A DNA stretch of 64,000 nucleotides from Pseudomonadota bacterium (GTDB lineage Bacteria; Myxococcota_A; Polyangia; Haliangiales; Haliangiaceae). The translations under genes and the position numbers were made by a program. This document shows, piece after piece, positions 47,919 through 57,234 of this stretch (its first letter is position 1; each line of letters starts with the position of its first letter). The notes beneath the pieces are model-generated. The model did not search any database and was not told the DNA's origin. It saw only the letters and a program-made list of their open reading frames with translations. The stretch is taken from NCBI GenBank assembly GCA_022360315.1, contig JAKSDA010000633.1, positions 1 through 64,000 of the forward strand, given 5' to 3'.

Positions 47919-49532
47919 CTATTTCTCGCCAGATTCCATCCATTGATAAATTCGCGACTCAGTGTTCTTTCGGTTCGCAACGACCAAGTAATGCGCACCG
48001 TTGATCTCGAAATGTTCCCAGTCCGTTGCTTCACTCGTTGCAAGGGGCTGCGCCTCAACAAATGCGGAGCCGTTCCAGCGAACGATCGCCGAGCTCCTGC
48101 TGTTTGCGGCGGCCAGATAATGCGCACCATGGAGCTCGAAGTGCTCCCAGTCGATTGCTGCACTCGTTGCGATGGCCTGGACTTCGACAAACGCGGAGCC
48201 GTTCCAGCGAAATATCCGTGAGTCAATGTCCATGTTCGAGTCATCACCTTGGTTGGCCACAGCGAGATAATGCGTGTCGTCGATCTCGAAATGCTCCCAA
48301 TCTCGAGCCCCATGAGTCGGAATCGACTGCACAGCAACAAAGTCCGAACCGTTCCATCGATAGATCCACGAGTCGATGTTGTGGCTTGTCCCGTTGAACA
48401 GGTTGGCAACAGCGAGATAATGCTCGTTGTCGATCTCGAAATGCTCCCAGTCAAACGCTCCATTGGTGGGGATCGCTTGCACCTGGATAAAAGCAGAACC
48501 ATTCCATCGATACACGTGCGAATCGATAGTGTAGTCTGAGTCGTAGAGGTTAGCGACAATCAAATAATGTTCGCTGTTGATCTCGAAGTGTTCCCAATCG
48601 GACGCCCCGCGAGTGGGGAGGACTTGCACCTGGACAAAGGTAGAACCATTCCATCGATAAAGCTGCGAGCCTGGATCGTTCTCGAAATTTGCGACAGCCA
48701 AATAGTACTCACCGTTGATCCTGAAAAACTCCCAGTCCACGGCGGCCCGTGTTTGCATGGTTTGTGTTTCCACAAACCGGACGCCATTCCATCGATATAT
48801 GTTCGAGTTGCCTTGTTGGTTGGCAACGGCTAGATAATGCTCTCCAGTGATTTCGAAATGCTCCCAATCCCAGGCTTCAGCTGATGATATTGCCTGAACC
48901 TCGGAAAATTGTGCGGAACGAGTAAGGCTGAGTTCATAGCGACGGTCCAGACCAGCTGGATGAACCAACGTGACGGCAATTCGATTTGCGCCCAAACCGA
49001 GTGCAATCGAGCCACTCTCCTCGGCACTCACGAGCTCGATATCATCACCACGCGGGAGCATCGCCGAGATCGTCGTTTCGCGATAGGCAGTCGTCACTGT
49101 CATCGTTGTACTCTCCTGAGCCACAAAAACCACAGGGTTGTAGGTCGTCATGTCAGGGGAAAAATCCGGCAGATCGGCGACCGACAACCAGAGACTGGCT
49201 AATTGCACAACGCCTTCGCAGGTGAGAACGACCCTCGGAATGGCACCGTGAATAGTACCTGTATTGTCAGTCAACACGCATGAAGGATTTTCGAGCATCG
49301 AAACCTCATACGCATCGCCATTCTCCAGCTTCATCTCAAAACCAAATTCTCCATTCTGCGTCACGTGGAGAACCTCCCGTTTCTGTCCAGAACGAAGCTC
49401 TAGACTCACCGGGGCCACTATCCCCTGAACCGCTGCTAGGACAACCGGATCGAGAGATATACGAAAGTCAGCACAATTGACGAATAAGAATAAGAGTACC
49501 GAAGGGCAAATATATTCAGTCTTTCTGTCCAT
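47919..49532 (-). CDS. Seven-bladed EAR/EPTP beta-propeller lipoprotein
   Basis: 537 residues from ATG 49532 (an in-frame ATG lies nine codons upstream). Lipoprotein-type signal (CPSVLLFLFVNC). Residues about 100-205 resemble the bacterial cadherin-like beta-sandwich (TYNPVVFVAQESTTMTVTTA, LGLGANRIAVTLVHPAG, YELSLTR). Then seven near-identical repeats of about 45 residues follow, each with (A)xDWEHFEIxxxHYLAVAN and (I/V)YRWNGSxF; this is the EAR/EPTP repeat known from LGI1 and related animal proteins, and seven copies close a propeller. Repeats share much DNA identity, so recent internal duplication is likely. Probably surface-exposed ligand or cell-contact protein. Confidence 0.85.
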   Translation of the reverse strand: MDRKTEYICPSVLLFLFVNCADFRISLDPVVLAAVQGIVAPVSLELRSGQKREVLHVTQNGEFGFEMKLENGDAYEVSMLENPSCVLTDNTGTIHGAIPRVVLTCEGVVQLASLWLSVADLPDFSPDMTTYNPVVFVAQESTTMTVTTAYRETTISAMLPRGDDIELVSAEESGSIALGLGANRIAVTLVHPAGLDRRYELSLTRSAQFSEVQAISSAEAWDWEHFEITGEHYLAVANQQGNSNIYRWNGVRFVETQTMQTRAAVDWEFFRINGEYYLAVANFENDPGSQLYRWNGSTFVQVQVLPTRGASDWEHFEINSEHYLIVANLYDSDYTIDSHVYRWNGSAFIQVQAIPTNGAFDWEHFEIDNEHYLAVANLFNGTSHNIDSWIYRWNGSDFVAVQSIPTHGARDWEHFEIDDTHYLAVANQGDDSNMDIDSRIFRWNGSAFVEVQAIATSAAIDWEHFELHGAHYLAAANSRSSAIVRWNGSAFVEAQPLATSEATDWEHFEINGAHYLVVANRKNTESRIYQWMESGEK

Positions 49533-50084
49533 ACGATTTCCAATCGGCCTCAATGACATACGAGCTCAAGTCTGCCGATACTCATGCTCCCTCGGGCACG
49601 CCTTGCTCTGAGCATTCAGACAGAATCGACGCAGTCAAGGAGTGGGATCATCAGATGCCCGATTCGCTCGAAGCTCGACTTCAACCACTCGTCAGTCGAA
49701 TTGGTTCAGAGCACTGTCTCCTGCCAGAAACGAGCTTGATGATGCAGGTACTACCAGCATTGTCCGAAAGGTACACGAACGTGAGCAACCGTCAAGAGCC
49801 TGGAAACACGGGCCCTGTCTTTGTGACCGGGAAAACGGTCAGAACGCTTCAAAATTGCCGGGTTACCGATACGAAGGAACGGGCTAGCCGCGCTCGTGGG
49901 GTTTGCATCTAGTGGGACTCACGCGAAGAGCGGCGAAAGAAGTGGCTCGCCCGGTGTCAAAAACACAGCGATACATCCGCTGCCCATGGTGACGATGAGT
50001 ATATTGACACGGTCTGGGTGGCTAACCCGCGGTCGGCTGAGCAAGCAACAAACCAGTCTCGTGGGGACACCGAGTGTGAAACGG
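49533..50084. other. 552-base gap without a supported gene
   Basis: A rightward frame 49553-49912 (119 residues) starts close to the propeller gene start but has no ribosome site and no recognisable family; composition is like degenerate DNA. The stretch 49920-50084 has no long frame. It may hold remains of lost genes and the promoter of the propeller gene. Confidence 0.35.
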
Positions 50085-50711
50085 TCAATCCAGGCAATGC
50101 CCGGGTTCCGACTGGTTTCGTGCCACGCAAAGGTCCATTGCTTCGTAATTGCAGGAATCTGTCGCTTCCACCCGTACCCGCACGACCGTATTCGGAGCCG
50201 TCAATTGAACGTAGCTGTAGCCCACACTACTTGACGGTGGATACATCGTTTTGCCGGACAGTTCGGTGAAGTCATAGGCCACTCCGCCCATATGGTTCTC
50301 GGGAGTTGCAAAACAATCGATGGTTCGCGGGAACCCCTGAGAGTCGGATCCCGATGCGTCATAACAATCTAAATCGACCTTGAATGGAGGACACTCGATC
50401 ACCTCGGAACCGCATGCAACATAGCCAACCTGGCCGGAACAATCGCGATCACGCGCTTCACACCACCCCGACCCGGTGCACACTACCGTCGTTCCTGCCC
50501 CGCACCTGGCCGCACAATGGACCTTTGAGACATTCTCTTCCGTCTCCTTTTCGTGGCCTACCTGCCCGGTTGGCTCACCTGGGTCTGGCTCGGATAAACA
50601 CCCTGTTAGCGGGCCCATACTGACCACCGCAGCCATGGCAATGCCCAGCACCAGGCGTGCCGTTCCGCGGTGACCCACCGATACCAATGAACGAATACCA
50701 ATAACCTTCAT
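50085..50711 (-). CDS. Cys-rich lipoprotein of unknown function
   Basis: 208 residues with an ideal AGGAGGT ribosome site before ATG 50711. Signal LVLGIAMAAVVSMGPLTGC gives a lipid anchor. The mature part has ten further Cys residues, several in close pairs (HCAARC, CTGSGWCEARDRDC), suggesting a disulfide-rich fold, followed by a Tyr/Val-rich segment (YSYVQLTAPNTVVRVRVEAT) like a beta-sandwich domain. No family recognised. Outer-surface or periplasmic location expected. Confidence 0.6.
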   Translation of the reverse strand: MKVIGIRSLVSVGHRGTARLVLGIAMAAVVSMGPLTGCLSEPDPGEPTGQVGHEKETEENVSKVHCAARCGAGTTVVCTGSGWCEARDRDCSGQVGYVACGSEVIECPPFKVDLDCYDASGSDSQGFPRTIDCFATPENHMGGVAYDFTELSGKTMYPPSSSVGYSYVQLTAPNTVVRVRVEATDSCNYEAMDLCVARNQSEPGHCLD

Positions 50712-51096
50712 GACATACCTCCTATTCTTCCCCGTATGCAGCCCTCCCTCACGGCTGCGACACCGGGGAAGCTCTCTTGTGGTTCATGATACGGGCAATC
50801 ACTTCTCAAACCAAGAAAAAAATGCTGCTTGGCTCACTAATTTTTCGCCCATGTGTACCGGCTGGTGCCATCTCCACCTGCAGCTCACGCAATGGCAGAG
50901 CACAACACGTATGCCCCGCACCAGGCTCTATCGGCACGATGTGTGACCTGGAGATCGAAGAACAATGTGCCAGGCAACAAAACGCAGCCGGCCGACAACG
51001 GACATGTTCGGTCCACTGAGAGGCCTGAGAAACGTCGAATCATCGCGTATGGCATCACAAAACCCACAACCCGCTTTACAGAGAGAATTATTACAA
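50712..51096. other. 385-base gap, divergent promoter region
   Basis: It lies between the leftward Cys-rich lipoprotein and the rightward JAMM-like lipoprotein and so should hold both promoters. Only short frames occur, none supported. It is relatively A/T-rich toward the right. Confidence 0.4.
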
Positions 51097-51984
51097 ATGA
51101 GCCATAAAAGGCGAATAATCAACAAATCAGTTTGGCTTTGTTTGGCCTTCAGTCCTGTGTTGTTCTCCTGCGCTGAAGATGCAACAGAATTCGATTTCCT
51201 CGATAGCGAGTCTATGTCGGATGATTGGGTTTCCGTGGCGGAAACCCTTACCACAACGTCAGAGGGCGAGCGAAGCCGCTGTAAATCGCTCATGCAGCCA
51301 CGCCTTATATATTCGGACGACGTCAATAACATATATACGTTCTATGATCTGAACAGAGACGTACTGTTCAGTAATGCTATCGTCGAGTCGCCAGCGTATG
51401 ACGAGTACATCGCCTGGCTTGACGAAAAGAACATGGAGGCCGACGTCGACGTATTCGATCAAAGAGCGGTCCTGATCCGTCAGCGCGATGTCTTTGTCAA
51501 ATACCTCGGTGAAGAACATGCTTATAACTTCGATTTAATTCTCGATGGGCGGGCCGGGATCTTGTCACCGATGAATTGCTTGCAGTCGATTATTTTCGAC
51601 ATACAGAATCGCGAACACCCGCTGTCGGAGGCACCATCAGAGGGCTTGGGCGCCATATTGCGTCGAAAGTTCGCTGATTTTTATGTTTTCAAAATCTATG
51701 CGCAAACCGAAGGTGACTACATTCCGTCGACGGAAAAGCTGCGCGAGTTCGTCGCCAAGGACGTGGCCGCCGGCTGGGAGTGGTTCGTTCATATGCACAA
51801 CCACCCCTTCATGTTTGATGGACCATTCGATATTGCGGGGACAGTGATCCCGAGCAGCCCTGATCTGGCGGCTTATGAGTCTCATCGCAACCAATTCGGC
51901 CTGAAAGTAGGTTGGATCACAAACGGGCTCGACTCCCTGCATCTGGACACAGAGGAAGTCGATCTGTTTCGTCAGGATTTCTAA
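51097..51984 (+). CDS. Lipoprotein with a JAMM-like metal motif
   Basis: 295 residues from ATG 51097 with GAGAGA upstream. Lipoprotein signal VWLCLAFSPVLFSC. Acidic domain with several EY/DEY segments. Near the end is VHMHNHPF (about 231-238), then PSSPDLAAY about 18 residues later. H-x-H-x(n)-S-x-x-D is the zinc signature of JAB/MPN metalloproteases (as in RadC HNHP..PS..D), with a longer insertion here than usual. No family assignment is secure, so the metalloprotease call is inference. Lower GC than the neighbours. Confidence 0.5.
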   Translation: MSHKRRIINKSVWLCLAFSPVLFSCAEDATEFDFLDSESMSDDWVSVAETLTTTSEGERSRCKSLMQPRLIYSDDVNNIYTFYDLNRDVLFSNAIVESPAYDEYIAWLDEKNMEADVDVFDQRAVLIRQRDVFVKYLGEEHAYNFDLILDGRAGILSPMNCLQSIIFDIQNREHPLSEAPSEGLGAILRRKFADFYVFKIYAQTEGDYIPSTEKLREFVAKDVAAGWEWFVHMHNHPFMFDGPFDIAGTVIPSSPDLAAYESHRNQFGLKVGWITNGLDSLHLDTEEVDLFRQDF

Positions 51985-52097
51985 TCGACTCGAGTTGGTG
52001 ACCGACCGGTGGCCGTTCGATCGCCGCTACCTCGAGGCACCTCGTGCGCAGCCCACACCCCGTCTCCCGCGCTGCGTTGGCACAGAGCGGGCCGATT

Positions 52098-52119
52098 GTG
52101 GCGTCGCGAGGGACGCCAC
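52098..52119. terminator. Stem-loop between convergent genes
   Basis: GTGGCGTC (52098-52105) and GACGCCAC (52112-52119) form a perfect eight-base stem with a six-base loop. It sits between the lipoprotein stop at 51984 and the regulator stop at 52223. No T-run follows, so a bidirectional Rho-assisted terminator or a 3'-end stabiliser is the best guess. Confidence 0.4.
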
Positions 52120-52222
52120 AGCGACGCTATCGTGCGATTGGGTCCTTTCAGGTTACCACCGAACGAAAATCGGTTGCCCGTCTCTGCTGTAGAGCACGCC
52201 GCAGGACATGGCGCGGGCCGGG

Positions 52223-53812
52223 TTACTCGCCCGGGCTTTCGGTATCTGGCGCGGATTCGGCCGATTCAGTGGATTCGGACGCAACGCGGACTTTGCTGGC
52301 CACGCCGCCGACCTTGGTCGGCAAGAGATGCTCGAGACCGTGCTTGCGCATGCGGTAATACAGGGTGGAACGGTTGATGCCGAGCATGCGCGCTGCGCCA
52401 GCTATGTTGCTGTTGCACTTTTCGACCGCTGCGATGATCTCGCGCTTTTCGCGGCCGAGCAGCCGCTCAGCCAGGGGTTTGGACTCGTCCTCTACCGCCT
52501 GGCTCACCCCACCACCCGGGACCTGCGCGGATGACAGACCGCCGCCGGCCTCGGTCGCAATGGCCGGTATGGGTCCAGTGGTGGTCTGGCCGCGGCGGCC
52601 AAAATCGAGGTGCCGGGCGTCGATGGGGTCGCCTCGGGCCAAAATCATGGCCCGCTCAATGATGTTTTCCAGCTCGCGCACATTGCCCGGCCAGGAATAA
52701 GACGCCAGCTTGGCCAACGCCGCTTCGGCGTACCCGGGGCCGCTCATGCCCATGCCCACATTGCGCGAAAATTTGGCGACAAAATGCGATACCAGTGGGC
52801 GCAGATCTTCGAGCCGCTCGCGCAGTGGCGGCAAATTGATGGGAAAGACGTTGAGCCGATAATAGAGGTCCTCGCGAAAGGTTCCCTCTTCGATCATGGC
52901 CTCGAGATCCCGGTTGGTGGCCGATATGACACGGACATCGACCTTGATGGTCGCAGCGCCACCGACCCGCTCGAACTCGCGCTCCTGCAGGGCGCGCAAG
53001 AGCTTGATCTGCACCGCCATGGGCAGATCGCCGCATTCGTCGAGAAATAGCGTACCGCCGTCAGCCAGCTCGAAACGGCCCGATCGCTGGTTAAGAGCAC
53101 CGGTAAAGGCACCTTTCTCGTGACCGAAAAGCTCGGATTCGAGCACACCAGGAGCCAGAGCTGCGCAATTGACCCGGACAAATGGCTTGGACTCGCGCGG
53201 CGAGTTGATGTGGATGGCATGGGCGACCAGCTCCTTGCCGGTTCCGGTCTCGCCGCGCAAAAGTACCGTGGAGTTGGTCGACGCCACCTGCTCCACTTTG
53301 GCCAAAACCTCGCGCAGCGCCGGGCTGGCGCCAATGATGTTGCCAAAGTCAAACGCACCGTGGATCTCGCGGTCGAGATAACCGGTGTATTGCTCGAGCT
53401 GAGCCATCAGACGCAGATTCTCGCGCTGCAGTGCAAATCGCTCGAGGGCCTGGGTGATGATTCCGCGCACCTCCTTGGCATCCCACGGCTTGGTAATGTA
53501 CCGGTAGATCTCACCCCGGTTGATGGCATCGACCAATACCTCGACGTCGGTATACGCGGTGAGAATGACCCGAATCGCCTCGGGACGGATCTGCGCCGCC
53601 TCGTGCAACATCTCGAGACCGGTCATGCGCGGCATGCGCTGGTCGGTGATGATCACCGCCACGTCGTTTTCCCGCAGCAGTTCGAGCGCTTCCTCGCCGC
53701 TCTCCGCCGACAAGATGTGAAAGGTGCGCTTGAAGTTGAAACGAAAGGCGTCAAGATTGTCGCGCTCGTCGTCCACGACGAGTATCGGGTGTTTCTTGAG
53801 GTCTGCGGTCAT
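52223..53812 (-). CDS. NtrC-family sigma-54 response regulator
   Basis: 529 residues. Receiver domain (about 8-125) with DDE at 15-17, phospho-acceptor D57 and Lys in ITKPW. AAA+ domain (about 170-400) with Walker A GETGTGKE, GAFTGA, TLFLDECGDLP and YYRLNVFPINLPPLRER. A Gly/Ser-rich linker precedes the Fis helix-turn-helix (about 470-500, NIAGAARMLGINRSTLYYRMRK); the C-terminal tail is Ser/Glu-rich. The receiver type (TKPWDAKEV) is close to HD-domain or hydrogenase-type regulators. No kinase gene is adjacent. The gene is divergent from the DUF2723 gene across 100 bases. Confidence 0.9.
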   Translation of the reverse strand: MTADLKKHPILVVDDERDNLDAFRFNFKRTFHILSAESGEEALELLRENDVAVIITDQRMPRMTGLEMLHEAAQIRPEAIRVILTAYTDVEVLVDAINRGEIYRYITKPWDAKEVRGIITQALERFALQRENLRLMAQLEQYTGYLDREIHGAFDFGNIIGASPALREVLAKVEQVASTNSTVLLRGETGTGKELVAHAIHINSPRESKPFVRVNCAALAPGVLESELFGHEKGAFTGALNQRSGRFELADGGTLFLDECGDLPMAVQIKLLRALQEREFERVGGAATIKVDVRVISATNRDLEAMIEEGTFREDLYYRLNVFPINLPPLRERLEDLRPLVSHFVAKFSRNVGMGMSGPGYAEAALAKLASYSWPGNVRELENIIERAMILARGDPIDARHLDFGRRGQTTTGPIPAIATEAGGGLSSAQVPGGGVSQAVEDESKPLAERLLGREKREIIAAVEKCNSNIAGAARMLGINRSTLYYRMRKHGLEHLLPTKVGGVASKVRVASESTESAESAPDTESPGE

Positions 53813-53912
53813 GAGGTCGAGCTGGTCCGGACGCCTCGGCGGCCGGATTGTCTGATCATCTGCGCGGTCGAGAACCCAGGGCGGGCACGAAATTCGACTT
53901 CAAGGAAGTATC

Positions 53913-55787
53913 ATGACCGGCAAAGGCAGTACACTGCCACCTGTGGCGGCTATTTTTGTGTTCCTGACCGCCTTTGTATCGTACGCGTGGACGGCATCGC
54001 CAGACATGGGCTGGCTGGATTCGCCCGAATTCGTGGCGGCATCGGCGTCCCTCGGAGTCCCACACTCGCCGGGTCACCCCCTGCCTGTCCTGCTGGGCAA
54101 ACTGAGCGCTCTGGTGCCGGTCGGCGATATCGCATTTCGGGTCAATCTGATGTCGGCTGTGGCCGCAGCCCTGGCAGGCGCAGTTCTGTACACCGCCGCG
54201 CGTCGACTGCTCGGCCTGGCAGCTCCGGATCTGCCGTTGCGCTGGCGGCACATCGCAGGAGGCGGAATCGCCCTCGCCTTTGCCCTCTCGGGCGCCGCAT
54301 GGGGGCAAGCGGTACGCGCCGAAGTTTATGCATTGCAAGCGCTTCTGTTCGCAATCGTGGCCCACGCCGGGATCGCCCTCGCCGCCCGGGACGGCCGGGA
54401 CAGCACCCGCCTTTTTCTGCTCGGCTGCCTGGTCGCCGGTCTGGCCCTGGCAACCCATCACCTCATCGCCTTCACGTTCTTGTTGCCAGCGCTGATCTGT
54501 GTGCTGGCCCGCCGGCCGAGTGGTCGGCTGTGGAGCACAGGTGTGGTGCTGGCACTGCTCGGCCTCGCCGCCTTTCTGTACCTGCCCGTGCGGTCGGCCC
54601 AATCCCCCGTGGTCAACTGGGGAGCTCCCCATACCGCCGAACGATTGGCGTGGACCGTCAGCGCCCGCGCCTTCCACAAGGCCACCCGGGTAGAGCACGT
54701 GTCCAGCCCCGCCGAGGACGCCGCTCAAATCGCGGCCACAGTGGGCGAAGAGGTCACCTGGCTGATGGCAATGCTCGCCCTTTTCGGGCTCTATGTCGGC
54801 TCGAGACAAAGGCGCATGCGAGTGGCAACTGGATTTTTAGCCGGCGTAGTCGCGGCCGGGGTCGGAATCCGGGTGCTGGTCGGCTTCGATCCTGAAACCC
54901 CCGACCATCAAGCGTATTTGCTGCCCGCGCTGGGTGCGGTGGTGCTCCTGGGCGGAGCTGGACTGGCCGCGCTCACCTCCGCTCTGGCGTCCCTGGGAAA
55001 GGACAAGAGCAGGCGCCACTGGCCGGCCCCTGTTGCAGCATGTTTGCTCTTGTCTCTCATTCCCTACCAAATGGTCCGCCACGGCGACTCGGTACAAACC
55101 GCACATGCCGCCGACCGGCTGGCCGATTGGGAACTGGTCCGCCTGCCGCCGCGCACGCTCCTCTTGATTTCGTATTTCCAGACCAGTTTTCGACTGATGG
55201 CCAAAACCGCCGTCGAACAAGCACGACCCGATGTGGCCATACTCGACCGGAGCTTTCTGACCTATCCCGGCGCAGCAGCCGAGGCGCGCCAGAGATACCC
55301 AGACCTGGCCGCGCTCATCGACGCTCCCGTGGCCGCCGGAAAACCCACGCCAGTACGCCAGCTGGCCAACCTGGCCCGCTCCCGCCCGGTCTTCGTACAA
55401 CTGCATATCAATCTGGAAGAGTCGGTGGACCGCTGGCTCCTTCCCCAGGGCCCATACGCCCGGTTCGTCTCTCCCCCGGCCAGCCCCGCGATGCGATCGC
55501 GCGCCGAAGCATTCGATACCGATGACCGCCTCCGCCTGGTCCGTTATCTGAGCCGGACTATGAGCGAGATCACGCCAGACAAGCTCGCCCAGGGCCGCGC
55601 TGCACCCGGTGATGTGATGGGCGTGCGCGACGCTCTACTCTGGCACGACTTCGTGCGGTTACGCTTTTACTGCCACCTGGAGCGCAGGCCTGCCGCACAG
55701 AATGTTCTGGACAATGCCTGGAGGCTGGCATCCGGTGATGTCACTCTGAAGAACCTGGCCACAACCTGCGGACTGTCCCCTCCATGA
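53913..55787 (+). CDS. DUF2723-family multi-pass membrane glycosyltransferase-like protein
   Basis: 624 residues with an AAGGAAG site. About ten transmembrane helices in the first 380 residues. DUF2723 signature near the N-terminus (GWLDSPEFVAASASLGVPHS, PGHPLPVLLGKL), with the membrane-proximal Asp-Ser-Glu typical of GT-C fold enzymes, then a large C-terminal soluble part. The family includes TMEM260-type O-mannosyltransferases; so lipid-linked sugar transfer to exported proteins is plausible but not shown. Divergent from a sigma-54 regulator. Confidence 0.78.
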   Translation: MTGKGSTLPPVAAIFVFLTAFVSYAWTASPDMGWLDSPEFVAASASLGVPHSPGHPLPVLLGKLSALVPVGDIAFRVNLMSAVAAALAGAVLYTAARRLLGLAAPDLPLRWRHIAGGGIALAFALSGAAWGQAVRAEVYALQALLFAIVAHAGIALAARDGRDSTRLFLLGCLVAGLALATHHLIAFTFLLPALICVLARRPSGRLWSTGVVLALLGLAAFLYLPVRSAQSPVVNWGAPHTAERLAWTVSARAFHKATRVEHVSSPAEDAAQIAATVGEEVTWLMAMLALFGLYVGSRQRRMRVATGFLAGVVAAGVGIRVLVGFDPETPDHQAYLLPALGAVVLLGGAGLAALTSALASLGKDKSRRHWPAPVAACLLLSLIPYQMVRHGDSVQTAHAADRLADWELVRLPPRTLLLISYFQTSFRLMAKTAVEQARPDVAILDRSFLTYPGAAAEARQRYPDLAALIDAPVAAGKPTPVRQLANLARSRPVFVQLHINLEESVDRWLLPQGPYARFVSPPASPAMRSRAEAFDTDDRLRLVRYLSRTMSEITPDKLAQGRAAPGDVMGVRDALLWHDFVRLRFYCHLERRPAAQNVLDNAWRLASGDVTLKNLATTCGLSPP

Positions 55788-55854
55788 ATTGTCCGCCCGG
55801 CCGCCTGTCGCAATGACATTGATTCACCCCCATAGAACAAGGTACGTGCCCACA

Positions 55855-56277
55855 ATGATCCTCTACACCACCACAGAACGCCCTGTCATTTCACGCCGCC
55901 GAGGTTTTCTGCTCGTCGCGGCAACGGTCGCATTGATCTTCGCCCTCCCCGCGTGTGCACAGACCTCGGACAATGCCCCCCCAACCACCGCGACCCCGGG
56001 CTCGTCAGTCGAGCGAGGCGAGAGCTCCAACCCGAGCCAGAGCTCCAACCAGAGCCAGAGCTCCAACCAAAGCCAGAGCTCCAACCAAAGCCAGAGCTCC
56101 AACCCGAGCACGCCCGGCAGTGCAAAGGACAGTCCCGCGCGGATGTCCCCCGAGGACTGTCGTGCCAAAGGAGGTACATTCGTGCCCAGCCCAGGCGGCA
56201 AAGTCGAATGTTCCGATGGAGCCGAACAGATCGCCCTCGTCCGCTTTGGTATCGAGGGAGGGATTTGCTGCAAGTAA
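55855..56277 (+). CDS. Small Ser/Asn/Gln-repeat lipoprotein
   Basis: 140 residues from ATG 55855. Signal with a twin-Arg-like start (ISRRRGFLLVAATVALIFALPAC), lipobox Cys at about 34. A Ser-Ser-Asn-Gln-Ser-Gln repeat region (about 57-85) acts as a spacer. The C-terminal part (CRAKGGTFVPSPGGKVECSDG ending ICCK) has four Cys in a short domain that I do not recognise. It forms a likely transcript with the next small membrane protein gene. Confidence 0.6.
   Translation: MILYTTTERPVISRRRGFLLVAATVALIFALPACAQTSDNAPPTTATPGSSVERGESSNPSQSSNQSQSSNQSQSSNQSQSSNPSTPGSAKDSPARMSPEDCRAKGGTFVPSPGGKVECSDGAEQIALVRFGIEGGICCK
56026..56115 (+). repeat. 18-base coding repeats in the lipoprotein gene
   Basis: About five near-identical units agctccaacc(a/c)(a/g)agccag encode the SSNQSQ repeat. 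No spacer sequences exist between units, so it is a protein repeat and not a CRISPR array. Confidence 0.85.
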
Positions 56278-56293
56278 CCCCCGGAGGTGCAAC

Positions 56294-56659
56294 ATGAACA
56301 TCGCTGCGGTTGTCACGGTCACGCTGCTCGTCTTGGGAGCTGCTGCTGCACTCTGGTTGCCGGCTGGCTCACCGGATGGAGCGGGCGAACCGAGCGGCAG
56401 CGAACGCATGGCGGCGCGCTTCTTCGGCTTTTTTGGTATCGGTCAAATACCTCTCGACCTGGCGCTGGCCGTGCTTTTCAGCAGCAGCGCCGTGGCACTC
56501 GCAGCCATCGATCTCATCGCCAACTTGCACTTCGGTGAAGCGTATCCGGCCTGGTTCCCACTCGATGCACTGGCCACTGGTCTCGGCATCGGCCTCCTGA
56601 ACACCCGCGCACTGGCCGCGTCCTACCACAACCGCAATTCTTCCGATACCCACATGTAA
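56294..56659 (+). CDS. Small membrane protein of unknown function
   Basis: 121 residues with an excellent GGAGGTG ribosome site. Three hydrophobic helices (about 3-23, 47-70 and 82-105) separated by charged loops. No family recognised. It starts 16 bases after the lipoprotein stop, so the two are probably co-transcribed. Confidence 0.6.
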   Translation: MNIAAVVTVTLLVLGAAAALWLPAGSPDGAGEPSGSERMAARFFGFFGIGQIPLDLALAVLFSSSAVALAAIDLIANLHFGEAYPAWFPLDALATGLGIGLLNTRALAASYHNRNSSDTHM

Positions 56660-56700
56660 GGAAAATGGATCCACATGCACTTGATTGTTAGAGTGGGGCC

Positions 56701-57234
56701 ATGACCGATCGTTTCAGGTCTGAGCATGAGTCGGGCTCGGATGCGAGCACTTCGCTGTCGCGCCGGCGCCGCCTTCCGGTCCTGTTGCCACCTCGCAAAC
56801 CCATGTTGAGTGCGCGCCGTGTGTCGCTATTCGAGCGCGAGATTCGCATTCGTCTCGGCCAGGCGGCCATCGAGGTGCTGTTGGCCAATGCCTCGGTCCT
56901 GTCCGAGGGTCAGGTTGCAGAGGGCTACTACTTCGGCTCGACCATGCTCACCATCGATCTGGCCCGATCTAGTGTCCATCTCAGCGAGGCCTGTGATCTG
57001 GTCACGGCGCGCAATGCCGAGGCGCTCATCGCCACGGATGAGCGGATCAAGGAACGGGTCCGGGAGCTCGCCATTGCCGAGGCAGGGCGTCTGGCTGGCA
57101 ATGCGCTCGAGTCGGTTCATGTCGAGAGTCGTGTCCGTCGCAACGGACGGTATTTTCAGATCGATGTCGATGTCGAGGCCCAGCTCAGACGGACGCCAGG
57201 GCATGAGACGCCCGGACCGGGGAGGACGCCGTGA
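56701..57234 (+). CDS. Unknown cytoplasmic protein upstream of the MerR-TPR gene
   Basis: 177 residues with a GTGGGG site. The N-terminal 45 residues are Arg/Ser-rich and disordered, followed by an alpha/beta domain (RVSLFEREIRIRLGQAAIEVL, FGSTMLTIDLARSSVHLSEA, RYFQIDVDVEAQL). It is not an obvious member of a known family. The MerR-TPR gene starts inside its stop (GTGA), so the two are translationally coupled and probably act together. Confidence 0.55.
   Translation: MTDRFRSEHESGSDASTSLSRRRRLPVLLPPRKPMLSARRVSLFEREIRIRLGQAAIEVLLANASVLSEGQVAEGYYFGSTMLTIDLARSSVHLSEACDLVTARNAEALIATDERIKERVRELAIAEAGRLAGNALESVHVESRVRRNGRYFQIDVDVEAQLRRTPGHETPGPGRTP

Noticed and set aside
49553..49912. 119-codon rightward frame
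   Set aside because: No ribosome site, no family, odd composition; treated as gap sequence.
56026..56115. CRISPR-like array
   Set aside because: Repeats are contiguous with no spacers, are in frame and encode SSNQSQ.
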